Below are positions 16,494 through 28,400 of a DNA stretch of 64,000 bases, in pieces. Positions within the stretch are counted from its first letter, which is position 1, and each line of letters begins with the position of its first letter. Made by a program: the position numbers and the translations under genes. The notes below the pieces were generated by a model. That model saw only the letters and a program-made list of their open reading frames with translations. It did no database searches and had not been told where the DNA came from. Source of the stretch: RFSX01 sp964591455 (GTDB lineage Bacteria > Bacteroidota > Bacteroidia > Chitinophagales > Saprospiraceae); assembly GCA_964591455.1 (NCBI GenBank), contig CAZQDZ010000013.1, positions 1-64,000 on the forward strand, read 5' to 3'.

Positions 16494-19400
16494 ATGAGAA
16501 AATCTTTTAGTGCTCGTGCAACGGGGGTGTATTCCGTATTGCTTCTCTTTTCTATTGTCTTTTCACAAGGGACACTCTTATCCCAATGCCCATCAGCTAT
16601 CGTATCTGGTACTGTTTATTCAGATACAGATAATGATGGTGAAATTGATTCAGGTGAAAGTAATCTGTCAGGTATTCTGGTCAGAGCTTTTGATGCTAAT
16701 GGCAATTGGGTAGGACAATCTGTTACTAACTCGACAGGTACTTATAGTATCCAGAGTCTGGTAGATGGGCAACCCTATCGATTAGAATTCTTGCTCGGTT
16801 CAGACCAGCAAGTATCTACATTAGGTCCTGATAATGATGGTGATATCCAATTTACTACAGCGCCTAGCTGTACTTCAGATTTAGGATTAACCAGTCTTTC
16901 AGGCAATTGTGGAGAAGATACTGAGATATTTCTCACCTGCTTTGTCAATGGCCTTGGCTCAAATAGTCCAAATCAGGAGACGATATTAGGAATATCCAAT
17001 AGTTTCACTTCTTCCTCTCCGGTAACAGTCTATAGTACACAGGATCAAACTGGTTCTGTGTGGGGATTGGCATATAGGCAAGGCTTTGATGAGTTATACA
17101 CTTCGGCCTTTGTGAAACAGCATGCATCTCTAGGTGCAGGCGGAATAGGTGCCTTATACAGAACGGATATATCAAGTACGCCTTCTACAAGTATGTTTGT
17201 GGACCTAACACAATTAGGTCAAAATGTAGGCAACTTGGCCCCAGCTAATACTGCTAACTGTAACTATGGAAATCAAGTCGGTACAGTAGGACTTGGTGGC
17301 ATGGCCATAGATGACACTGGATCCACTCTCTATGTAGCCAATTTATTTACTAAGAGCATAGTTAGTGTCAATATAGCAAACCCTACTGCAGCGAATACGC
17401 AGTCATTCAATGTACCCAATCCTGGATGCAATGATGGTTCATATGAGATTTTCGCTGTTACCAACTTTAATGGGTTTATTTATGTCGGTGTAACCTGCAC
17501 CGGTGAGGCGTCTCAAAACGAAGCAAATACAAGTATGCATGTCTACGAACTGAACCCTGGGAACGGTCAGTTCAGCTTAGTCTTTAGCGATAATTACTCT
17601 TACGGCTTTTGGAGTGATGCCAATATCGCAGGTCTACAGACTCAACAGTGGTTGACAGATATCGCATTTACAGAAGATGGAAATATGATTTTGGCTCTGT
17701 CTGATAGATTAGGGCATTCATTCTGTAATGCCTCTACTTCTAGAATAGATGACCAATTTGGTGATATTCTAATAGCTAGCCCATCTGGCAATGGATGGGT
17801 GCTGGAAAATAATGGTCAAATTTCTGGACTGACAGGTACAGGAGTAGGAAATGGCCAAGGCCCAGGAGGTGGAGAATTTTTCGGAGAAGATTTTTTCCCA
17901 GCTAACCCAACTGATCACCCAGAAGTTGCTTTAGGTTCTGTATATGTTTTACCTGGTTCTAATGAAGTAGTGGCTGCTGTGTTTGATCCTGCTTTTGCAG
18001 CTTACTCAGGCGGACTGCACAGGTACAATACACAAAGTGGATTGAAGGTAGGAAGTAGAGAACTTTATAATCAAAACATAGCAGAGTACTTCGGAAAGGC
18101 AACAGGTTTTGGGAATATAATTGCTGCCTGTGGGTCAGCCTCTACACAGATAGGAAATTTAGTTTGGAGAGATACAGACTGTGATGGGATCCAAGATGCA
18201 GGTGAACCTGGTATGGCAGGTCTGAGTGTAGTTTTATACAATTCTGCTTGTTCAGCTATAGCTACTACAGTAACAGATGGCAATGGAAATTATAGTTTTA
18301 GTGAGGGTATTATTCCAGGGGCTAATTATTTTGTAGGGTTAGATGTCCCTAATTTTAATGGCAACTCTGAGATATTCTTCATAGATAATACGGCCTATAC
18401 ACCTACAGCAGTAGGTGCAGGGGGTCGCCTTGACTCTGACCTGCAGTTTGTACAAGGATGTAATAATTTGGGGCCAGTAGTGCCAGTAACCATTATAGGA
18501 AATAATCACACTTCATTTGATATTGGATTAAAGCCGTCTACTAATTTTGACTTGGCTCTTGTGAAGAGAACCATGAATACGAACGGTATACAAGTAGGAG
18601 ACGTTATCGAATTTCAGATTGAGGTATATAATCAAGGCTCAGTAACAGCAGTGAGTTATGAATTAATAGATTATATAACTGCTGCTTTTCAGTTTGATGC
18701 TTCCATAAATACAGGTTGGACAGCGGATAATAATGGTAATGCAAGACTCTCTATTTCTAACCAATTGAATCCAGGTCAAAGTAGAACTCATAGTCTATTC
18801 CTTAGATTAAATGGATTTTCTGATCTAGATGACTTGATTAACCGGGCTGAGATTTCAACAACTGTAGATTCTAATGGCCAAGTAGACTCAGATGTAGATT
18901 CTACAGCGGATGACATAAATGGTAATGATGCAGGAGGAATTCCACAGACAAGTACGGATAATCAGTTAGATGGTGATGGGTCTGTAGATGAAGACGACGA
19001 AGATGTCGCAGTAGTCAATATTTTCGACTTGGCATTAAATAAAGTAAATCGTGATATCAGACCATATGATATAGGTGAGACAGTCACTTTTGACATAACC
19101 GTTAGCAATCAAGGTAATGTAGCTGCCAATTCTTTTGATGTATCAGATATCTATCCAAGTGGATTGATTTTCATCCAAGCCCAAAACTCTGGTTGGGTCG
19201 TAACAGGTCCGAATATGGTCACTTATACTCATTCAGGGACTTTCGCTTCTGGAGATGACATTACTATACCTATCAGACTATTGATCGCTGATGATGCGCC
19301 TCTATCAGAGTTGATGAATTTTGCAGAGATTTCTGACTTTGAATCATCTGATCCTTCTATTACAGATGATTTTGATTCACAGCCAGACACAGATATTACA

Positions 19401-22400
19401 AATGATGTAGGAGGCACGCTTAATACGTCAACTGATAATATGATTGATGATAATGGACTAGTAGATGAAGATGATCATGATCCAGCAAGTGTTCAAATTA
19501 GAGCTGTTGACTTGGCATTGATTAAAAGAGTAGATAGAACAAGTTTCAATCTAGGAGATGAAGTCACATTTATTATCGAAGTACATAATCAAGGAACAAC
19601 AGATATAAGAAGAATTGAAATTGTTGACTTCTTACCAGCTAATACCTTCCTAAGAGATGACTCTTGGATACTAAGTGGAGGAATAGCATCTAAAGAAGTT
19701 ACATTTTTAAATCCACTCAGATCAGGAGAGGTTTACACAGATCAAATCACATTACAGATAGATCCAAATGCTTCACCAGGTGCTTTTGTAAATGTTGCAG
19801 AGATTAGCAAAGTCTATGATAGCCAGAATGTAGATGTAAGTAATGCAGATATTGATTCTAATCCAGATGCAATTATAGATAATGACGCAGGAGGTATGCC
19901 TGTTACTGCCATGGATGATTACTTACTTGGTACGGGATTAGATGATGAGGATGATTCAGATCCAGCATTGATATTCGTACCTATGATTGAATTGACTCAG
20001 TCATGTGTTTGTCTAAATAATGCCACACAATCTAATGATGGACAATTTCGTAATGAATTAAAAATCACATCGATATCAGGAGAGAATTGGTTCATAGATA
20101 ATCAGTTTGATTTCTTTTCTAATAGTGGATCTAGTCCAGGAGCAGCAATTAGTATTCCTACAGGACCTACAGGAGAGCAATTCAGAGAGGTGCCCAATGG
20201 TGACGGCACAAGCTGCTATTTCTTACTAGGTAGATCATTAGATGATAGAGAATTTACTTTAAGAGCCACTAATGGAACTGGAGTATTCCTTCAGGCTTCG
20301 GGTGGAGAATGTGAGTACAATAGACCAGTAGTGACAGGAGAAGGTATAGATGCCGTTTGTGCTAACTCTACTTTTACTTATAGTGTAGATGCTGATGATC
20401 CTGCATTTGAAAATTGTGTTGGTTTCTCATGGTTCCTTTCTGCAGGAGCAGGGAACATAGTCAATGTGCCAGGCACTAATGCGACAGGATCAGGTACAGG
20501 TATGACAGGGTCAGGTACTGGTCCAGGTAATTCTATAACAATAGAGTTTGGCGGAACTCTTGGATTCCATGAATTGACACTATTTCCTCATTGTCCAGAT
20601 GCTTGTGTTGCTCCTATAAATTTGAGCATCGAGATAGGTTCTGGAGATGAAGCAATCTCATGTAGACATGATATTAATCTTTCTTTGGGAACGGATTGCA
20701 TGTCAGAAATTTCTGCCGAAGACCTCCTTACAAGTGAGATTTTACCTGGTGTAGCTTATCAGGTACTATTGACTGATGAACACAATAATCTTATACCGAA
20801 TAATGTCATAACAGAGGATCAGTTATTTACCACGTTAACGGCTAAGGTCGTTAACCCTTGTTCTGGTAATTCATGTTGGGCAAATATAAACGTAGAAGAT
20901 AAATTAGCTCCTAGAATTCAATGTGACGATGTAGATGTCGTTTGTTATCTAGTAGATACTTACGAGCCTATCGTGTTAGACAATTGTTCTACTTCTGAGT
21001 TTACATTACTTGATGAGGCGATAACACCAGTGCCATGTGGTGGACCATATATACAAGAAGTTCATAGAACATATGTAGCAGAAGATGGATTTGGAAATGT
21101 ATCTAGTCCATGTACTCAGCAAATTAATGTCCTAGCAATTCCGCAAGACGATATTGTTATTCCTCAAAACTTTACGACCACTGATGGAAATAGTTTGAGT
21201 TGTTTAGGCTTGGTCTTGAATGACGAAGGATTTCCAGATATTTCAGTTACAGGTGTGCCTACGATAAATGGTATTCCTTTATTCCCTATAAATGATATCT
21301 ATTGCAACATTGGAATTGATTTTAGAGATTTTGTAGTGCAAGACTTTGGTTGCTCAAAGAAAATCAACAGAACGTGGACCATATTTGATGGATGTTCTGA
21401 TTTTGTCAGAAGAGTACAGACTATTGAAATAGCTGATACAAGAGCACCTTGGGTAACTTGTCCTCCAGATGTTACAGTAAGTACTGACGGCAGTCCTGGA
21501 TGTGATGCACCATTTACAATTCCAATTCCAGACATACAAGATGATTGTACTACGGAGGGGTTTGAGATTGATATAAGATTTGCAGGAGGATTCTTACAAG
21601 ATGTGAATCAGCCTACAACAGTTACATTGAATGCAGCAGATAGCACAGAAATCACCTATCAAGTATATGATAACTGTGGAAACTTATCTACTTGTTCATT
21701 TAATGTGACTATTCTAGATAATATTTCACCTACAGCAGTATGTGATAGAAATTCTGTAGTGTCATTGAGATTGAATGGTACGGCTAAAGCATTCCCAGAA
21801 ACATTCGATGATGGTAGTTTTGATGATTGTTTGCTTGCAGATTTATTAGTCAGAAGAATAGACAGTAGATGTGATTGCGAAAGACCAAGATATGATAATA
21901 TGCAATTTTTGGGATCACGTAATGGCAGATACTATTACTTGTCAGATACTGAATATTCTTGCACGCAATCATTTGATTTTGCAAAGGCGTTAGGAGGTTC
22001 AGTTCTTACTTTAGAATCTCAAGCAGAGCATGATTGGGTATTCCAGCAAGTAAATGAATATATCCCAGGTACCCCTTATTTCATTGGGTTACAAGATAAA
22101 GGAAATGGTCTCTATACTTGGGAGAATCACTTAGAGCCTACATTTAATGTTTGGACTGGAGGTGCACCATCTGGAATGGGGACTTGCGTAGTTACAAATC
22201 CAGATGGAGAATGGATGGTATTTGATGGGCAGCGAGCAAGGTATGTACTTGAAATATCTAATCCATGTACATTCAGTAGTGAAGTGCCATTCTGTTGTGA
22301 GGACGTTGGAGAAGAAGCTATAGTTGTTTTAAGAGCTATAGACGCCTTTGGTGGATTCAATGATTGTCAAGTTAATGTAGAAGTACAGGATAAAGTACCT

Positions 22401-25400
22401 CCGACTCTAAGGTGTCCATCAGATGTTGTTTTGGAATGTGGTACTATAATAGATGTCAATAATCTATCTTCATTTGGTAATGCTACAGCTAGCGATAGCT
22501 GTCTTGTTAATATCGATGAAATAATCATAGATGAGAGAAGTACCTGTGGCACAGGTACACTAGTTAGGTTATTTGAAGCTTCAGATGCAAGTGGGTCTAG
22601 TACTTGTGAACAAAGAATTGTATTCAATAACAGCAGCCCATTTGATTTTAATACGATAATTATTCCAGAAGATTTTGAAACTGGACTTGGGTGTAATTTT
22701 GGTGTATTAGCACCAGAAAACTTACCTGTGGAGAATGCGTTTCCTCGTTTTACAGAAGGAGCCTGTGATTTAGTAGAATCACAATTTGAAGATCAAGTAT
22801 TCTCATTTGCAGGTCCAGATTCAGATGCATGCCTTAAGATTTTGAGACAGTGGACAGTAATTGATTGGTGTCAGACAGGACCTGATGGCTTGCCACTATC
22901 TAGAATTTTTGATCAGACTATACAAGTCAATAATACTGACGGTCCAGTAATTCAAGATGGAGACTGTGATTCTATGACCTTCATTTCTGATGAATGTGAG
23001 ACTGGTGATGTTCAGTTTACCGTTACAGCTAACGATGATTGTACACCTGGATCACAAATCCAGAATTGTCTTAGAATAGATTTGAATAGCGATGGCACAA
23101 TAGATTTAGAAGATTGCCTTGTATCTAATGTGGTTTCGTTCAATAATAAGTTGCCTATTGGAACCCACACAGCAATTATCAGTTTCTCTGATTTGTGTGG
23201 TAATACGACCACATGCAGCAAAGAGATTATAGTAGGTAACCAAATAAGCCCTATTGCTATTTGTAAGACTGGACTTAGTGTTGCACTTGAGCCATGGGAT
23301 CTTACTGGAGACGGAATACCTGATGATGAAAGAGCTTGCATATTCCCTTTCTTATTGGACCTGAAGAGTGAACATCCTTGTGGAAATCCGATTACATTGA
23401 GTTTCTGCGAGAATGATCCTACTGATAAGATCACATTTACCTGTGATGATATAGGTCTGAATACAGTCACGCTATGTGTAACTGATGACTTCGGTAATTC
23501 AGCAAGTTGTGTGACGACTATAGAAGTACAGGATAATAATGATGGAGATTTCTGCCCAGAATTTGACTTGGCACTGATTAAGCAAATTGACTTTGGATCT
23601 AACGCAGGTCCATTTGTGCCTGGTGATAATGTTGATTTCAGAATCATAGTATTTAACCAAGGAAATCAGGATGCCTTCAATATAGAAGTAGTGGATTATA
23701 TTCCTGCTGGTTTCACATTGAATGACCCAGCTTGGACTTTGACAAATGGTGTTGCTACGCTTAATAATCCAATTCCATTTATAGAAGCAGATGGTACAGC
23801 CTCAGTGTTCATACAATTGACTATAGATGACAATTTCATGGGAGATTGTCTTACTAATAGAGCTGAGATTACGAACGCTGACGATGACAATGATCCTAAT
23901 ACACCAGCGAGAGCTGATCTGGATAGTACACCAGATAGTGATCCGGATAATGATATTGTAGGCGGAGATAATGTGTTAGATAATTCAGGAAATGATGAAG
24001 ACGACCATGACTTAACTAAAGTCAATGTGATTCAAGCTTTTGACTTGGCCCTGACTAAAGTAATTAGTACTAATACACCTGGTCCATTCCAGCAAGGAAG
24101 CATTGTGACTTACGATATTACTGTTACTAATGAAGGTACATTAGATGCGACTACTGTATATGTCTCTGATAATATTCCTAATGGATTAATCCTTAATGAT
24201 CCTAACTGGAATATGGTAGGTGGTGATGCTGTTATAGCTAGCCCTATACCTTCTATACCTATCGGCACATCACAGACTGTAAGTATTACATTCATGATTG
24301 ACCCAGCATTTATGGGTAGCAGTATATTGAATGATGCACAAATTATAGATCCGGATGGTAGTGATCCTGCTGATATAGATAGTGATACAGCTACTGACAA
24401 GAATGTAGATGAAGATGGTGATGGTGATGGTGATGATGATGACGAGGATTGGGCTATGCTTGTGATAGGCCAAAACTTCGATTTGGCATTAGCTAAAACT
24501 ATTTCTAGTAGTAATTCAACGCCATTCTTATTAGGAGATAATATCGTATTTGATATAACTGTGTATAATCAAGGGAGTATAGATGCCACAGGCGTACAAG
24601 TAACTGATTATGTACCTGCTGGTTTAATCTTTACACAATCTGCTAATCCAGGGTGGTCAGCAGGTCCTAATCCGACGTTAAGTTTAGGAACGGTACCAGT
24701 AGGAACTACACAAACGGTACAGATTGAGCTACAAGTAGATCCTAATTTTACTGGAACTACAATAGTTAATAATGCTGAGATAACAGCAGCAAGTAATGGT
24801 CTAGGATTGGCGGATGAGGATAGTACACCAGGTGATAATGCCAATACTGCACCAGAATTAGGCTCGGATAATGATGTGACAGATACACCAGATAATCCAA
24901 ATGACAATGATGATTTTGATCCAGCTGAAATAACAGTTGATAGATTTGATTTAGCCTTGACTAAGAATCTGAGTAGCACTACTCCAGGTCCATTTACTCA
25001 AGGGTCGGCAGTTTGTTTTGATTTGATGGTAGAGAATCAAGGTAGTTTAATGGCTACAACAGTTCAGATAGAAGATCAGATTCCAGAAGGACTTATCTTG
25101 AATGATAATAACTGGATTCAAAATGGAAGTAGTGCAGTACTTGTAAACCCAATTCCTTCTATAGCAGTTGGTGCTTCAGCAACAGTGAAGATTACATTCA
25201 CAATAGATCAAGGGTTTATGGGTAATAGCATCCTAAATGATGCTCAGATTATAGATCCGGATAATAGTGATTTCTTTGATGTAGATAGTAATACAGCTAC
25301 AGATAAGAGTGTAGATGAAGATGGGGATGGAGATGGTGATGATGATGATGAGGACTGGGCTATGATTACTATCGGTCAGGTATTCGATTTGGCCTTGACT

Positions 25401-28400
25401 AAGACGATAGCTCCAGGACAAGGTGCCGTATTCCAGACAGGTGATTTCGTGACTTTTAATGTTACTGTATTTAATCAAGGTACGATAGATGCGACAGGCG
25501 TAGAGATTTCTGACTATGTTCCATCAGATTTAATATATGTACAAGCAGGTGCCAATATGATGGCAGGATGGGGACCAGGTCCAGATCCAAGTAATCTAAT
25601 AGGTGCTATTCCAGCAGGTGGAATGGTTACTGTTCCAATACAATTACAGATATCTCCAACATTTACAGGAGCACTAATTGTAAACGATGCTGAGATTACT
25701 GCTGCTAATAACGCATTAGGATTACCTGACGAAGATAGTTCTCCTAATGATAATAGTAATACGGCATCAGAAATAGCTACTGATGACGATGTCAATGATG
25801 CACCAGATAATCCAAATGATAGTGATGATTTTGATCCAGCAAGTATTTCAGTGGACTGTAATCTAGAACCAGTATGTAATGTATTGGCTAACATAACTAT
25901 CCAATTGGATCAAAATGGGAATGCTACACTCACACCAGAAATGATAGACAACGGATCTATGGCGACTTGTGATGGATTAGATGTGACATTGAGTTTATCT
26001 CAGATAGCATTTGATTGTACTCAGAAAGATGTTTCTACAGTAGTAGCTGTTACGGTTACGGATAGTCAGAATAATGTAACCAGTGGTGGAAATTGTAGTA
26101 CGACAGTCACCGTGCAGGATAATCTTAATCCAACCATCGCATGTCAATCTCCTGGACCAGTATCATTGGATGACGCAGGAGTTCCTGTGATTGATTTTAA
26201 TGAAGTTATTACATCATCCGGGGATAATTGTCCAGGTACTTTACAACCATTGGATATAGATTTACCAGCAACTGTGGACTTATGCAATCCTAATACAGGT
26301 ATGATTACTTTGACAGATGGTTGTGGTAATTCTGCTAGTTGTACTTTCGAATTCAGCATTGTGAATGATCCTCCTACGGCTGTGTGTGTAGATGATTTTG
26401 AACTATGTCTAGATGCAAATGGAATGGCATCTATAGATGAAACAGATATTGATAATGGATCTACTGATTTCTGTGGACTTGCTGGAATGGCAATTGATCC
26501 TAGTAATTTCACTTGTATGAATGTGGGTATGAATACAGTCACCTTATCTGTATTTGATAACAGTGTGATGCCTCAAAGTGATCAGTGTACAACAGTAGTT
26601 ACTGTGGTAGATAAGACACCACCTACTGCTTTATGTCAAGATATAACTGTAGAAGTTAATGCTGTCGGTAATGCATCTATTACGCCTTCAGACATAGATA
26701 ATGGAAGTAGTGATGTGTGTGGATTAGATAATAATGGATTCTCCTTAGATCAGATGATGTTTGATTGTGAAAGCATTGGAGTTACAAATCAGGTAACCTT
26801 GACTGTAACAGATATTAACAACAATACAGCTACATGTAGTGCAATCGTAACGGTAGAAGACAATATCATTCCTTCCATAAATTGTATTGGTCAGAGAGCG
26901 GTGTTCCTTGATGAGAATGGAGAGGTCTCTATAGATGAAGACTTGATAGTAACCAACTTCAGTGATAATTGTCCAGGTGCTGCAATATCGATTGACAACA
27001 GCAACTTTGAATGTACTGACAGAGATTGTCCAGGAGCTATAACACCAATAATTGTGACAGCAACGGTAACTGATGCTATGGGTAACACTGCGACATGCGA
27101 GTCTTCTATTACTGTTAGAGATAACATAGATCCGACTTGTACGCTGTTGTCAGGACAGGTATTCAATGTAGTTGGTAATCCACCGATGGTGATATTGACT
27201 TTGGATGATATCATGGAGTCATATAATGATAATTGTGCTAATAATCCTACATCGCCAGTCATAAGTCCTGTGTCTTTTGATTGTTCTGATTTAGGTGACC
27301 AGCTTGTTACTTTGACTGTGGATGATGGATGCAATAATACATCTACATGTTCTACAATGGTAACAATTCAAGATGTGTCTGTACCTACATGTATTACTAT
27401 TCCTGATGTCACGCTTAACTTAGATGTCAATGGTGAGCTTACTGTAACTCCAGATGATATAAGTAATGGAAGTACTGCAGGATGTGATGATAATGCGACA
27501 ATGGTTGTTGCTCCAAATTTCTTTGCTTGTAATTCGATATCATTAAATCCACATTGTGTGATTTTGACAGTTACATCTGCCAATGGAAATTCAGCAACAT
27601 GTAAATCTAATGTCACCGTACAAGATGTGATTCCACCTACTGTGAATTGTAGAAATAATTTCCAGGTCAATCTAGATGAAAATGGTAATGCCTCTGTAGA
27701 AGTAGATGATATTATCGTCAATTCTAATGACGAATGTGGCGTGGCTTCGGAAGTTCTTGACATCAGCACCTTTGGATGTGCTGATAAATCTGGCTCAGTG
27801 CTGGTTACAGCTACGGTGACAGATGTGAATGGTAATACAGCTATTTGTGCTACTAATGTGATAGTCAATGATGATTTGACTCCGACGTGTACCTTACTGA
27901 CAGGATTGTCTTTTGATTTAGTAGGAACACCACCAATGATCACACTTACAGCTGATCAAGTGTTGGATGAATTTATAGATAATTGTGATGCAACACCGGC
28001 TATGAGTAGCATTATGCCTGCCACTTTTGATTGTAATACTTTAGGATCTCAGATGGTAACAGTTACTGTAACTGATTCTTGTAATAATAGCTCTACTTGC
28101 ACCACGACTGTTAATATCGCAGATACGAGCCTTCCAACTTGTATAGCGCAGGATGTTACGGTCTGCCTTGACTCTAGCGGAATGTTCATGATAGATGCAT
28201 CGATGGTGGATAATGGTAGTAATGCTGGCTGTGGTACAAATGTAATTCTGGAAGTAAATCCTACAAATTTTGATTGTGGTGATATAGGAACGAATAATGT
28301 TGTGCTTACAGTAACGACAACGGGAGGCAACTCCTCTACATGTTCAGCTGTAGTTACAGTAGAAGATAAGATAGCGCCTATAATAACATGTCCTGCTGAT

